From the NCBI GenBank assembly GCA_032718475.1, contig JAUCBJ010003249.1, positions 1-64,000 on the forward strand: a DNA stretch of 64,000 nt, read 5' to 3'. The DNA is from Nemertoderma westbladi (Eukaryota > Xenacoelomorpha > Nemertodermatida > Nemertodermatidae). The notes under the pieces are model-generated. The model was not told where the DNA came from. It saw nothing but the letters and a program-made list of their open reading frames with translations, and did no database searches. Both the position numbers and the translations under genes were made by a program. Positions 1 to 11,989 of the stretch are shown one piece after another. The number at the start of each line of letters is the position of its first letter. Within the stretch, counting starts at the first letter, position 1.

Positions 1-960
1 AGATTTAATCGGTCTGCCGCTATACGACGAAATTTCTGAAAGTGAGATCCGTCTCTCATTTCGTTATCCGTTATTCAAGATGAAACTTGGCCGATGTACG
101 TATGTACTATTCATCCATAGGCTGTGTCTTTGTGGGGCTGGAGACCCTAATCCATCTTCAGTTCTCACTATACCGCTAGAGTCAGAAATGTCTGAATAGA
201 AATGAAAGAGGTAAAAAGTGATTAGGCGAAATCTGCTTAAAATTTGCTAATACAGTAATACTTTCGAATTAGTACTTAAATTAAATTTAAGTCACGTGCT
301 GCGCGAAGGCCCCACTTCGTGTAGTTATAATATGTGTTGTAACAATTATAAGATAAACCGAGAGAAAGCCGCCCCAATATTAGATTATTACAACAACATA
401 TCCATTGGGTAAGAAAGTGGAGGAGAGCCAGCCCGTCTCTTAATTTTTTACTTTATATTACGCGATCAATTTTCACTCATCTCGTCATGAACCCAACATG
501 TATGTAACCTTTTGTTAAATTTGTTGGCTATGCGTTTGCGGTTGTTTGGGCGGAGTGTGGTAGGCCTACACTTTTCACACTTAAATATTTTGGTTGTGAA
601 ATGTTACAGGGCATAGCTATCTGAGATATTTCATTTATATTTTATTATGAGAGGAAGAAGAACATACAACGTTATTTACTATATATGTAACAAAATAATT
701 GTTTTCGGGTTTAACTTGGAAGCCTCCCCAAATAGTTGATATACAATTATATTTAAAATTATTTCCATGGTCATGGTCATTCACCCGTCTTTAGTTAGAA
801 ATTTGTTTGCATGAAAGACAGTTCAGTTTAGTTTTTACTGATTTATTATCTCTTATCTGACTGGGGTAATAATAAAGGATAGGATAAATGGAAGCAAAGT
901 GTGACAGTAACAAATATTTCCCCGTCACCCTAGCATGTCTTAAGTATATGATATATCAAA

Positions 961-1009
961 GGGGGAAGTTTGGATTCACTGCATAAATGCAGTTCACCAA
1001 ACTTCCCCC
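961..1009. repeat. Perfect 13-bp inverted repeat with inner hairpin
   Basis: The arm GGGGGAAGTTTGG (961-973) is matched by its exact reverse complement at 997-1009. Between them ACTGCAT (978-984) pairs with ATGCAGT (987-993). The 49-nt segment can fold as a two-tier hairpin. A further CTTCCCCC run follows at 1024-1032. It could be a MITE remnant or an RNA hairpin; nothing here shows transcription. Confidence 0.6.
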
Positions 1010-1798
1010 GAATGCACACTGTAACTTCCCCCTTCCCCCAAATATCCACTGTTGAATTAATTTGAAGCGATATAATAAGTACAAAATTGTGCGAGTTTTT
1101 AATTGTGTGTTCCAATTGTTATTTGATTTCTATTTATTATTTAAAGTGCATTTAATATCACACTGGTTTTTAGAATATTATACTATACAACCTTATGTTT
1201 TATTAATTTACCCAATCGAAGCCTCATAAGGGCCGGTTATTTGTACGCATATCCCCTAATGCGCTCAGTAAGGTTCAAACAACATATTAATATGAAAATA
1301 AAGTATCTGCAAAGAAAATAACCCAATACTATATAATTTGACCTTATTAAAAAATTTGCACTTTTGCACACTTATTTGTATAAATGCACTTTAGCAGATC
1401 GTAATGGTGGCTCTTATTTAACAAACTTATGTTTATCCTCTACCGATCTACGATGGTGTATGATCAAGTGTCATTCGCTAAAAGTGTCAAAAATCCAATT
1501 TAATAAATCTGGATTTGCGATTTTGGACCATATTCATGGATATTTTAAGTCACTTTATAGACATAAAAAGTTAAACAAATGTTACGATTATAGTTAGAAA
1601 TCATTCCAAACTACATTTTAATCCAAAAAATAACATTCTACGATGAATAGAACTGGAAATAATAGTGTTTGAAATATCGAAAAAATGTTCACTATTTAAG
1701 TGCATTTTGCACTAAGTGCACATGCGTCTTTTCCCAAGTTGTATCCTATTTCACAAATTACAATCTATCCTCTATCCAATGAAAAAAGTTTCAGATTA

Positions 1799-2017
1799 AA
1801 CGGCCCAGTAGAACCGAAGTTATTGATGTTTAAAAATAGTCACCCGAAAATTTCAAATTCTCTTGGTCACATACTCTAGTGGTTATCAATCACGTTAATG
1901 AAACCTAAGTTCGCGGGTTCGAAATCCAATATTGACCTGACCATTCTTAATTTTTTTTGCAAAAAAAATTATTTTTATTTTTTCACTAAAATCGCTCTAA
2001 CTTCGGTTCTGGTGGTC
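1799..2017 (+). repeat. Fold-back repeat with tRNA-like core (SINE-like)
   Basis: An arm at about 1799-1824 containing AGAACCGAAGTTA is mirrored at about 1992-2017 by TAACTTCGGTTCT. Between the arms, 1866-1930 resembles a tRNA gene: an A-box-like CTAGTGGTTATCA and a B-box-like GGGTTCGAAATCC. The acceptor arms do not pair convincingly, so a tRNA-derived SINE or fold-back element fits better than a working tRNA. Confidence 0.4.
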
Positions 2018-3719
2018 CAAATTCAATAAAATTGGTATATTCTTTGCCGTAATTTTTTTCTTAATCTTTTGAGAAGGGGTTATTTTGGGCCCCAAAAAAA
2101 TTTAAAAAAAGGGCCAAAATAACGCGATATTTTTCGACCCTTAAAATTCGTAATTTTAATTATATATGTTAAGATAAAAGATAGCGGAGTTAATTTGATA
2201 CTTTTTACAGGTACTTTTGGCGCAATACGCTAAATTATAATGGAATAGCGATTTGTTAAAAAAAAAATTTTTCGTCCCTTTTTATAAATATTATATTTCA
2301 CACGATCGCCTGCCGCTCCAGTTTTATAATACCTCCCCAGCGCTGTGATTAACGCTGTTAGATAGATAATTTAACGCACTATAAGTCTGTGTAAACAAAT
2401 CTCCCGTAAGTTAAGTAGTTTTCGAGCTAGACGATTTCCCGCGAAGCAAGTTTGAAGCGCGAAATTATAATTTTGGCCCTCATTTTTTTAATATCATCCT
2501 TGGAGCAAAACCGATAGCATATTTGAATTCCCCGTATGGATATTGACTGTATAGAATGTACCTTAACCAACTAAAGTTAAAAATAAAAAATTATTCGATA
2601 AAAACTACTTTACAAATTCTGGCCCTTTTTGGCCCCTATTGCCGACATATTTTTTGTACCCCCATTCGATAGGAACGTAGCCCCAATGGTCTTCTACGAG
2701 TTTCATAAAAGAATTAGTGGATTCCTACCCGCGTTGTCGAATTAAACATTTCGGAAATAAGTTTTCCAAAAAAGACGGACAAAAACGTACAAATTTACAG
2801 CCCCTTTTTCCACCCGAAATTTTAATAAATATCTTACCCCCATTCGATACGAAGGTAGTACCACTCTTCCCCTTTCCAACCGCGTTACTTTCGTCCCCGT
2901 ACGATTAATATTAGCCGAGTTATAGCGGATCCCGCAAAGTCATTTTGTCCGTTTTTTCAACTTTGACGGACATTTTCGGAAAAAAGGCGTGGTAATCTTT
3001 TTTGAAAAAAAAAACGAATTCACTAATTAATCCCTTCTATCGTATCCCGGCGTCGGCTAAGCAATAACCTAGGGTTTTTTCGAGCCACTGTAGAGCGCCT
3101 TTCAAAAAAATTTTAAAATTGTCGAAAAAATGACGGTTTTTTGTCCGCCGTGTCCGTCGAAGGGTTAGATTTAATAATGTTAGAGTTGCTAATATCTTAG
3201 AATTCCGAGCCGCTCCCCTGGTGAGAAAATAAAAAAATTTGGTCAGTTCCTTCATCGAAAAGTCCCCCAGAATCCCAAGTTAACCTATATAGTTAGCGAT
3301 GGCCTGCGGCTTTAGGAGCGGCCGCGGTATTCACCTCCCTCATAGCGGCCGCGGCGGTGTTGCGTCAAATGGAGAAATATTTATCCCACCTAGATTTCCA
3401 ACTGGTGACTTTCAAATTTAATTATTTATTCATATTCCCTATAAATGTTTTCCAGACATTTCATCACTATTTCCCACTATTAACTGCATTATGTACATCA
3501 AGTAAAGCATTCCTTATCCCAACCAAAGTTTAAAATCATTCCAGTAATTCCATTCCAATAATTCCATTCCAGTAACACGGAAACCACTCACTTTGGACAC
3601 CAAAGCTAAATATTACAAACAGAAATTGACAAATTTTTTGGAACACATAATTTGTTAATTATTATTGCGAACGACTCATTATCGAAAAGAAACACCACAA
3701 GATATACAACAGCATTCAA

Positions 3720-4322
3720 TCAGTAATCATATTCCTTTCTCCGAGCGATCTCAGCTTTATTGCGTTTTCGGCTTTCACTCCAAAATCCTGCCATGATTCT
3801 TTCCTTCTGAGTTACTGGACTGAAATCAAAGTTGGTGAGTTCGGGTAAGTTGCTGATGACATTGAACTTGTAGAGAGTCAGGACTTCTATAGGGTTACCG
3901 CAGAGGGAAAGTTTCTTAAGTTGCGACAGTTTACAAAGTTTTTTGACTTCTGAAATTTGTGTTATTCTGTTCCCTTGGAGATGAAGAACTCTTAACGCTG
4001 GTAAAAAAATCAACGACGAATCAATGACCTTCAGACGGTTAAAAGATAAATCCAACCACCATAGCTTAGTCGCGTCCACAACAACGGTTTGTAATACAGT
4101 TCGTAGACTGCTAATGTCTGTCAGTTTATTGTTATTTAGTTTTAGCATCGTAGAATTATATAGTATTTTTCCGTCGACGCCATTGTTGGTGTAATTGCGA
4201 GGATGTTTGTATTTAATTTTTTCAACGGCACCGATGTTGCAGAACGAATAATCTAAAGGTGTTTCGACTCGACCACTGGTGCAGTCTATAGCCACACGAG
4301 TTACCGGTTGCTTATACGTCAT
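3720..4322 (-). CDS. LRRC51: Leucine-rich repeat protein, LRRC51-like
   Basis: A complete 200-residue frame with ATG at 4322-4320 and stop TGA at 3722-3720; the vertebrate LRRC51 protein is about 190 residues, so the length fits. Near the N-terminus it has the family phrase PLDYSF, then leucine-rich repeats over roughly residues 60-150: LKLNNNKLTDI, WWLDLSFNRLKVID, LRVLHLQGNRI and LKKLSLCGNPIE. An LRR-cap-like segment with TNFDFSPVT follows at about residues 166-174, and the tail is basic. LRRC51 is a cytoplasmic LRR protein of poorly known function, linked in some vertebrates to the LRTOMT locus. No intron is needed. Assignment rests on the order of these motifs; another small LRR protein is the main alternative. 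Confidence 0.75.
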   Translation of the reverse strand: MTYKQPVTRVAIDCTSGRVETPLDYSFCNIGAVEKIKYKHPRNYTNNGVDGKILYNSTMLKLNNNKLTDISSLRTVLQTVVVDATKLWWLDLSFNRLKVIDSSLIFLPALRVLHLQGNRITQISEVKKLCKLSQLKKLSLCGNPIEVLTLYKFNVISNLPELTNFDFSPVTQKERIMAGFWSESRKRNKAEIARRKEYDY

Positions 4323-4671
4323 CTTCTATCAACTCAAATGATTTACCACATGTTGAGTGTTGACCTATAATCATTTATTTTTAATGATTTAATGGCAAAG
4401 GTGAATGAAGTTTTGTTGGATTAAATACATACATTATTAGGTAATATTTATATAAATATATTAGCGCTAAAAATAATATCGTTGTTACTTAGGCAACTGT
4501 CGGTATCAATATTCTGTTTAATTAAATTCATTGGAATAAAATGATCAACACCCTGTTCTATGGTGTAAAAATAATGTGGGTTAAACCAAGGACTTCTAGA
4601 ACTTTTAGTTTTTAAAAACGTTTTAGAACATCTAGAACATAAAATTTCCAAAAAGTTGTTTTATTACACCA

Positions 4672-5998
4672 TGACCTACTCTAGATACGACCCGCCAAGC
4701 TGCTGCAAAGCCCCTAAATTTAGTGGGCCAGTTATTTCTCTTAGATATAACCCCTGAAACAATACATCTAGCGCGTCGAAAGTACTTGTCCCTAGCTAAA
4801 ATTATGTCCTCTTTCAGGTGAGGCAAATAAAAATTTAATAGCTCCAGTAGTTTTCGAGATATGAGGAGTTTCTGGCACCCATACCATATCAGCACTTTTC
4901 GGAATTGATAAAATTTCTCAAAATACATCACCATTCAAGACTTTGGTATAACCAATAAACCATATTATGCTTTTTTGTTTTGTTGAATTAATTATTCGAA
5001 AGCGAAATTAGAATATAATTTTCATTGTTTATTTTATAATAGAAACTAAATGAGCACCAAAATTTCAAGTAGATCGAAATTTTAAAATAGCCAAAAGTGC
5101 TAATTTGTCCTTATAGTTTGGCTACTGAGGTTTTAGAATGTGCTGATTTCATTGGCAAGGTTTATGAAATTGTTGTATTTACAAAAATGCCCAATTTGTC
5201 AGTCGAAAATTTCGACTGCAGTAAAGTGCCAGCCAGTGCACTTCTATTTCAGTACATGCTGTACTCTGGTACTGGTGCTGTAATGTAGTGTGAATTATTG
5301 AATTATTCAGTATGTGCATTAGCACTGCACTACCTGACTACTGCGTTAAGCATTACATTACTGCTGAGTGCTGACTACATTATGCTGTTACTCTGTTAGG
5401 CATCATCATGCCTTATCATTATTATATTACCTAATTACGTCCGTACCTGTTTTTATTTGACTATTTATTATCACCTCTACACGGGCTGGCAGCCACGGCG
5501 CCGCGGGGGCCTAATCTTGGTCTGTCTGGACATAGTATCTGAATCTGTATGCAGGCCGTAACAGTTATAGTTGGAAAGTGCTGTGTGTATAGATGCCGCT
5601 CGCGCGCTCGGTCTACAGTGGCACTTAAGTTCGACTCGTCAGGGGTCTTCTACAGAACAGATGACACCAGGGCCTTCCGCTTCCACTAACATAGAGAACA
5701 TTTGTACATATCGACGTGCGATATATTCAGTACCCCTGGAATCTGTTCCGACTTCAGTGTGCTAAATACCTCAAATTCCTCGGAGACCGCCAGTAAAAAG
5801 AAACCACCCATCGTCCATCGAAATTCATGAAGGAGAGTAAAATTAGTTCTTTATCTGATGTATAGATGAAGCTACTGCTGGACTTGGGGTTGGAGGGGCC
5901 GGTTATTCTTTAAGAACCATCATGCTAGGTTTATTTTCCTGCCTAAACCAGCGGGACTGCTTTGCAGCAGCTTGGCGGGTCGTATCTATAGTAGGTCA
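4672..5998. mobile_element. Inverted-repeat-bounded element, about 1.3 kb
   Basis: The 39 bp at 4672-4710 (beginning TGACCTACTCTAGATACGAC) recur in reverse complement at 5960-5998 with one mismatch. The arms bracket about 1.25 kb without a convincing gene, including repeated AGTGCA/TGCACT phrases near 5220-5330. This fits a non-autonomous DNA transposon or two copies of one dispersed repeat in opposite orientation. I could not identify a target-site duplication. Confidence 0.55.
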
Positions 5999-6678
5999 TG
6001 ATTACACCCCTGTAGTTATATTTTTAGCAAGGATGAAAACTTTCGCTGAAGTTCATAAATTGTTGACAAAGTTATACAATAGTAGTATAAGTCGTACCAA
6101 GAAAAATTGTATTATCTAAAATAGCGGGAAGGTTTCAATTATTCCTTAAACTCTCCCTTAAATTCCTTAAAATCTCAGATAATAACCGTTTTTTCATGAA
6201 ATACGCTATTTCTCCGCTAATTTCAACTGAAATGAGTGGAAATTTGGTGCACTAAATATCTAAATATAACTATCTGAATACTACTCAGACTAAAATAAAA
6301 ATACAAATTTCAACAAATATTGGTGGAGAAAGCCTTAGGCGCAAAAAGGCACTTATGGGGGCCAATTTTAAAAATATTTGGTTTGGCTATTCTTAAACAG
6401 CCCAGACGATGTTTAGTAGCACAAAAAATAATTACCACCCAATTTTAGGGTCCAGAGACACAAAAATGTAGGTTCCATTTTGGGTACTACCCCCCACCCC
6501 CACCACCCCCCCCCCCCCCCCCCCCCCCAGGATCCACCACCCAGGCAAATATTGGCACTATTGCCATTTTGTTACAACAACCATTGCATATGCATATATG
6601 TAACGTACACAGACCGTACAAAACAGCGCAGAGGGCCTAATTCTGGGAACTACCTTGTTTACCAAGGTGAATAATGGT
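5999..6678. repeat. Intergenic DNA with C-rich tract
   Basis: No gene is visible. The notable feature is a C-rich homopolymer-like tract at about 6490-6528, where almost every base is C. Its exact length is the kind of value sequencing often gets wrong. Confidence 0.6.
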
Positions 6679-7811
6679 ATACCGTATTTACTCGACTCGA
6701 ATTAACACCCCCCTTACCAGCAACTTAAGCGCCTTCCCCAAATAAACGCCCCGGGGATTATTAATAATAATAATTATAATAATATTGGTTATTTATATAG
6801 CGCTTTTCTACGCTCAGCATACTCAAAGCGCTTTTATTATCATTACCCCAGCAAAGCCAGGTTCCCATTATACCGCTGGGTTGACGTAGGCACTAATGTC
6901 TAAAGTGTCTTGCCTATGGACACAACAGTGGGAGGCACAACAGTGGGAAATTTCTACAGCCTTTAGTCGGATTCGAACCTGCGGCACCAATACTATTGTG
7001 CAAGCAGTTCAGGCGCCGTATCCACTCGGACACTGCGACATCTATTACTATAATCATACTTTAGGTTCCAATTGGCTAGACGGGAGGGTGGTTCCCAGTT
7101 AGGTTTAAGGATACTTTTTGTCTAGGGTTTCGATTGCCGAGTAAAGAAGTAGGCCTAAACCCAGAAATAACAAATGTATGTGTAGCCGACTGTGTAGGCT
7201 ACCCCTATTCGTTATTAGGTTATTATTACATTAAAAATGCTGAAAATCTAGAACATAAACATAAACGCCTCCACTTGGAACTTAAACGCGTTCCCCGTAT
7301 AAACGCCCTCCTCGAATAAACGCCTCCCCAATTGGCAATTTATAAACTTAAACGCCCAGGCTCTTATTCCAGTAAATACGGTCCCTGTGTACGACACTCA
7401 ACTACTACGCACCCTGCAGCACTAGCCTCTGTTGAAGATCTAATGGCAAACAAGCACCAGCTATTAATTGTTTGCCTACAATAGTTTGTGTCTTCTTATC
7501 CTCAATCTGTCAAGTATCACAACAAGTTTTGTACATTCATTAACTCTCGTTGCTTACGTCGTCAAAATTCATCCCTTGCCATGGGAAAATCTACGCAAAT
7601 AACATACGAAAAAACATATCCCAAAAATAAAACTAACATTTTACCTTGACTTTCGTTTACTGCTTTGTTCAGAATAACTTGCCACTGTAACCCGCTCCTT
7701 TTCCGTAATTGTTAATTTAAGCGTTTATTCGGGGAAGGCGTGTAAGTTGCTAATTTGATTGTAAGGGGGGCGTTTATTCGAGGTTGGCTCTTATTCGAAG
7801 AAATACGGTAT
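6679..7811. mobile_element. Terminal-inverted-repeat DNA element, about 1.13 kb
   Basis: The left end starts ATACCGTATTTACTCG at 6679 and continues with AGCAACTTAAGCGCCTTCCC and AAATAAACGCC. The right end (about 7715-7811) is its imperfect reverse complement, ending GAAATACGGTAT. The same AAACGCC-rich motif recurs internally at 7257-7382, so copies may be nested. No transposase frame is present, so this is a MITE. A SINE (6770-7039) sits inside it. Confidence 0.65.
6770..7039 (-). mobile_element. tRNA-derived SINE, minus strand
   Basis: Read on the minus strand from 7039, the head resembles a tRNA: an A-box-like TGTCCGAGTGGATA and the canonical B-box GGTTCGAATCC (about 6966-6977). An unrelated body follows, then a tail with AAAGCGCTTTGAGTATGC, AGCGCTATATAAATAACC and finally (ATT)n-like repeats. 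A tRNA head plus an ATT-repeat tail is typical of SINEs mobilised by CR1/L2-type LINEs. A CR1-like remnant ending in ATT repeats is present at 30100-31345, though a shared tail is inferred, not shown. Confidence 0.6.
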
Positions 7812-8149
7812 ATTCCAGGACTGGTTGTTTTTACAGATGTAATGGAATTTAATGGTTTAACACATTTGTGCTGTTTTATTGTGCGTCGAAATGGTACGAC
7901 ACCTTTACGTGAGGGGAAACCAAGAGGGGAGAGAAAAGGTGCATTAAATTTAATTATTTGTTACTTTATTTTTGTAAAATAAATAGTTATTATAATATTA
8001 ATGTTTAATAATCAATCACCTTATGAGTTTAAAGTGGAATGAATTATCATTATTCTATTGCCGAATATAAATAAATAAACAGTCATATGAATTATGCAAA
8101 TAAATATATGATTTAATTGTTCATTCGAACGTCACTGGTGTACGTGGTT

Positions 8150-9970
8150 CTACACTCTACCCGTCAGGGTCACATAGAAGTTCGATGAACGACGGCCACT
8201 CCGTCCCATAAATATTGGTTCCGGCTCCGGCTGACAACACGAACAAAATATATCGCTGAACGCCCTGGACTGTAAATCCCGGTAGTTGCCGCTCTCGGGT
8301 GCGTCGGTACACTCATTAATAAAAGTCTCCAGGGGAGTCGCTACCCCGTTGCCACGTAACGACTTGACCTCCTCAAAAGTGCCGATAATCACGGAGATGA
8401 AGACACTGAGGACAATGTAGATGAACAGAGAGATGAAAGTGTAGAGATAGACCCGAGAGAAGTACCAAATCCCGGGAGATTCGTCGTAATTGATACCGGC
8501 GAAGGTTGCGAACATATCGTCGCCGTTGATCAGGGAGAACAGACACTCTGAGGAACGTGTTAGGGTGCGGAACTTGTAGTGGAACGGCCCGATGACAACC
8601 CAACCGCAGAACACGAACCCGAGGTAGAGCATCCCGGCGCAGACCATGAACCTGAGGACGCGAGGAAGGGCCATCTTAAGGGTGACAATGAGGAGACTGT
8701 ACTCCTGGAAGAAGGTCAGGTATCTCAGGATCCCGATCCACGCGTAGAGGGTGGAGACCCCGAGGAGGACGCTGACAACGTTGTACTCAAACATAAGGTT
8801 AACCTCGATGACGATCTTAAAGACACTACCGATAACCGTCATAAAATCCGCTATTATAATAAGAATATACCAAAAGTTAACGAACTTTAACTTTTCATTT
8901 CGACTAAGTTTTAATATATTGCGAGTTTCAAGAAAGATAATGCTTTCTTTGAGGAGGTAGTGAGCTTTAATAAGTGAACGAAGGCACAGCGCTAAGGATA
9001 GAGAGCATAAGGCGATCACAACAACATCGTAGACCTTAGTGAATACAGTGAAGTTGAAGGTGTTAGACGGATAGGAGATATTGGATCTGCACTGGAGGTA
9101 CTCCGGGGTAACCGTCATGGAAACCGGAACCTTCCCATTGAATCCGGAATTGTCGAATTTGATTTCGAGGAGGAAGTTGTAGCAATCGGGGTCCCAGTCT
9201 ACGTTCATGGGTTTAACATGGACCGCCTTGAGGTTGTAGGTGATGTCAACGGACACCAGACGCTCCCAACTCATAGCAAAGTCATTCTCAACAAGCCAGT
9301 CAACTATACTGAAGTTCTTTGGAGGAATGTTAGTGGCGGAAGACCAGAGGTATTCGCAGCTCCTACGTTGGTTCGTGTTGAATCGTATTGTTTCATTGGC
9401 GGCGTTTATCTGTCCGTCTATCATGTAGGTCATGCAGTACATCATAGGGGGGACTCCGTCCCCCTCCAGCGCGTGGGCGTACGCCCCTATCGTTTTATTC
9501 TCCATATCTATGTACGCCTGGACGGCAAAGTCAACGATATCGTTGAAATCTTCCTTGAGGTAGATCGAGTATGGGAACTTAATGACTCTATATCCGGGTT
9601 CCCCGTCCGAGACATCCCAATCTTTGAGCATCAGCAGTCGGAATGTACTCGCGCTGTCCTGTATGAATGTTGTAACGGAGGAATGTTCCTTACTAAACAG
9701 ATACAGTTGGGTCGTCACAACGAGAATCTTAATTACCTGGAGTATCAGCTTGAATGGTTTTCGGCCTCGGGCTCTGAATTTCTGGCACGGGTTCATAAAG
9801 TGAAACTTTAACTTTTTGCGAAGTCGGTCCTCCTGAGTGAGGTGAATAGACTGATTGTTCGACTCCTGTATAGACCCGTAACTATGGTAACTATCACTGG
9901 TAATGGAAGAGCGATTGGTTGAATGTCTATTCCTCTCCATTCTGACACTTCCGTTATCCGGATTCACCAT
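8150..9970 (-). CDS. MCOLN: Mucolipin (TRPML) cation channel, single exon
   Basis: A complete 606-residue protein (ATG at 9970-9968, TAG at 8152-8150), close to the usual 550-580 of TRPML channels. These are lysosomal and endosomal PI(3,5)P2-gated Ca2+/Fe2+ channels. The N-terminal cytosolic part carries the family phrase MNPCQKFRARGRKP (59-72). Membrane segments lie at about S1 74-93, S2 312-333, S3 365-388, S4 397-417, S5 438-462 and S6 508-532. The long luminal domain (94-310) has four cysteines (179, 205, 263, 294), enough for the two family disulfides. The pore filter NGDDMF is at 482-487. The tail has a CSCC cluster (576-579), a likely palmitoylation site. YGSI at 31-34 fits a tyrosine sorting signal. 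TRPML genes in vertebrates have many introns; this one has none, so it may be a retrocopy that stayed intact or a lineage that lost introns. The paralog number cannot be assigned. Confidence 0.93.
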   Translation of the reverse strand: MVNPDNGSVRMERNRHSTNRSSITSDSYHSYGSIQESNNQSIHLTQEDRLRKKLKFHFMNPCQKFRARGRKPFKLILQVIKILVVTTQLYLFSKEHSSVTTFIQDSASTFRLLMLKDWDVSDGEPGYRVIKFPYSIYLKEDFNDIVDFAVQAYIDMENKTIGAYAHALEGDGVPPMMYCMTYMIDGQINAANETIRFNTNQRRSCEYLWSSATNIPPKNFSIVDWLVENDFAMSWERLVSVDITYNLKAVHVKPMNVDWDPDCYNFLLEIKFDNSGFNGKVPVSMTVTPEYLQCRSNISYPSNTFNFTVFTKVYDVVVIALCSLSLALCLRSLIKAHYLLKESIIFLETRNILKLSRNEKLKFVNFWYILIIIADFMTVIGSVFKIVIEVNLMFEYNVVSVLLGVSTLYAWIGILRYLTFFQEYSLLIVTLKMALPRVLRFMVCAGMLYLGFVFCGWVVIGPFHYKFRTLTRSSECLFSLINGDDMFATFAGINYDESPGIWYFSRVYLYTFISLFIYIVLSVFISVIIGTFEEVKSLRGNGVATPLETFINECTDAPESGNYRDLQSRAFSDIFCSCCQPEPEPIFMGRSGRRSSNFYVTLTGRV

Positions 9971-10810
9971 GACGTCACGACATCAAGTTTATATTTCAAT
10001 CGCCAATTTTCCAACACCATTACATATAATCTATTGTAACTGAAATTATAACTGTATATAACTGAAAAAGTAATAAGTGAAGAAACGAGTGTGACATTTT
10101 TTTTTACAGTTTTATAATTTAATGACATCAACGTATATCCCGCAACAAAGTAAATAATTTTTCAACAAATACTTAATACAAATTGTTTAAACCAATAAAA
10201 CCACCGACTACCATCCCAACTAGTTAAGGTACACCGTAGGAATGTACCGATGACCGGTATTGCATTGTCAGGGCAACACTTTATAGATAAAGCCATATAA
10301 AACAAACAGAGAAGATAATAAAAAGCGTATAAAGGTGGCAGGGCTAATCCGATTCGATTGTTATCATTAAAATAAATGTAATTTGGTAATGTCGCATTGG
10401 GTTGGAAGCAAGGCGATCTATAAGTACAGTAAATAACTACTGCAATGCACTTATAGATCGGTTTGGTTGGATGTGATTACCAATCGCATAGCTCGATGAA
10501 CGCCAATGTTACATTTATAAATTAAACATTGAGCAGAAATCAAATAATACCAACTACTCTGCTAATACGCCTCACTACCGTCTCAATAACATTAATACGA
10601 ATTGCGTACAGATTAGAGCGGATAAATATATGAAATAGAATACGAGATATCCAAATGCAAATTAACATTTAACAAAAATGACATTTTATGAATCTGGAAT
10701 TTAAGTATCTGCAGACCGAAACGTTCTACATTATAATCCACCGAGGCCCGTTACTATAATAAGTGCCGGCATCGGCGGGAGACAACAGAAAATATGTTAA
10801 AAGACAACAG
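9971..10810. other. Mucolipin 5' flank
   Basis: No gene is seen. The upstream region of the minus-strand mucolipin gene should lie here. I see no convincing TATA box or other core promoter motif. A 12-bp perfect inverted repeat lies at 10414-10460. Confidence 0.5.
10414..10460. repeat. 12-bp perfect hairpin upstream of mucolipin
   Basis: CGATCTATAAGT (10414-10425) and ACTTATAGATCG (10449-10460) are exact reverse complements around a 23-nt loop. The outer flanks also pair partly (TTGGTAAT near 10383, ATTACCAA near 10478). It could be a small MITE or a hairpin RNA. Confidence 0.5.
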
Positions 10811-11989
10811 TAAAGACAGTGGTACAGACAGTGGTACAGACACACATGGTGGTACAGACAGTGGTACAGACACACATGGTGGCACAGACACACATGGTGG
10901 TACAGACACACATGGTGGTACAGACACACATGGTGGAACAGACACACATGGTGGCACAGACACACATGGTGGTTCAGACACACGTGGTGGCACAGACACA
11001 CATGGTGGTACAGACACACATGGTGGTACAGACACACATGGTGGTACAAACACACATGGTGGTACAGACACACATGGTGGTACAGACACACATGGTGGTA
11101 CAGACACACATGGTGGTACAGACACACATGGTGGTACAGACACACATGGTGGCACAGACACACATGGTGGTTCAGACACACGTGGTGGCACAGACACACA
11201 TGGTGGTACAGACACACATGGTGGTACAGACACACATGGTGGCACAGACAGACAGACACACATGGTGGTTCAGACACACGTGGTGGCACAGACACACATG
11301 GTGGTACAGACACACATGGTGGTACAGACACACATGGTGGTACAGACACACATGGTTGTACACACACACATGGTGGTACAAACACACATAGTCAGATAGT
11401 GGTACAGACACACATGGTGGTAAAGACACACATGGTGGCACAGACACACATGGTGGTTCAGACACACGTGGTGGCACAGACACACATGGTGGTACAGACA
11501 CACATGGTGGCACAGACAGAGACACACATGGTGGTACAGACACACATGGTGGTACAGACACACGTGGTGGCACAGACACACATGGTGGTACAGACACACA
11601 TGGTGGTACAGACACACATGGTGGTACAAACACACATGGTGGTACAGACACACATGGTGGCACAGACACACATGGTGGAACAGACACACATGGTGGCACA
11701 GACACACATGGTGGTACAGACACACATGGTGGCACAGACACACATGGTGGTACAGACACACATGGTGGTACAGACACACATGGTGGCACAGACACACATG
11801 GTGGAACATACACACATGGTGGCACAGACACACATGGTGGTACAGACACACATGGTGGCACAGACACACGTGGTGGTACAGACACACATGGTGGTACAGA
11901 CACACATGGTGGCACAGACACACATGGTGGTACAGACACACATGGTGGTACAGACACACATGGTGGCACAGACACACATGGTGGTACAA
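10811..11989. repeat. 18-bp minisatellite, about 65 copies
   Basis: The unit is CAGACACACATGGTGGTA with few substitutions. Common variants are GGTGGC, GGTTC and CACGTGGT. Eighteen bases is a multiple of three, so the array stays open in several frames and would read as repeats of TDTHGG (+ strand) or as Cys/Val/Pro and His/His/Val hexapeptides (- strand). Purine/pyrimidine composition is strongly strand-asymmetric. Nothing at either end ties the array to a gene, so I call it non-coding. Confidence 0.9.

Larger units (their letters stand above)
1..3719. other. Gene-free AT-rich intergenic DNA
   Basis: I see no supportable gene in this 3.7 kb. Open frames are short and lack recognisable domains. 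Poly-A and poly-T runs and repeated CCCCCATTCGATA-type phrases (about 2660 and 2838) suggest decayed repeats. A short GC-rich patch with two GCGGCCGCGG motifs lies at about 3318-3355. The two structured spots (961-1009 and 1799-2017) are listed separately. Confidence 0.6.

Noticed and set aside
930-1115. 61-codon minus-strand frame
   Set aside because: It covers the hairpin at 961-1009, and its peptide has no recognisable content.
6961-7039. Functional tRNA gene
   Set aside because: A and B boxes are present but no cloverleaf with a pairing acceptor stem forms, and a SINE body and ATT-repeat tail follow. The same reasoning applies to 18530-18602, 28245-28310 and 1866-1930.
8579-9811. Plus-strand frames across the mucolipin gene
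   Set aside because: They are antisense shadows of a conserved 606-codon gene and show no known domain.
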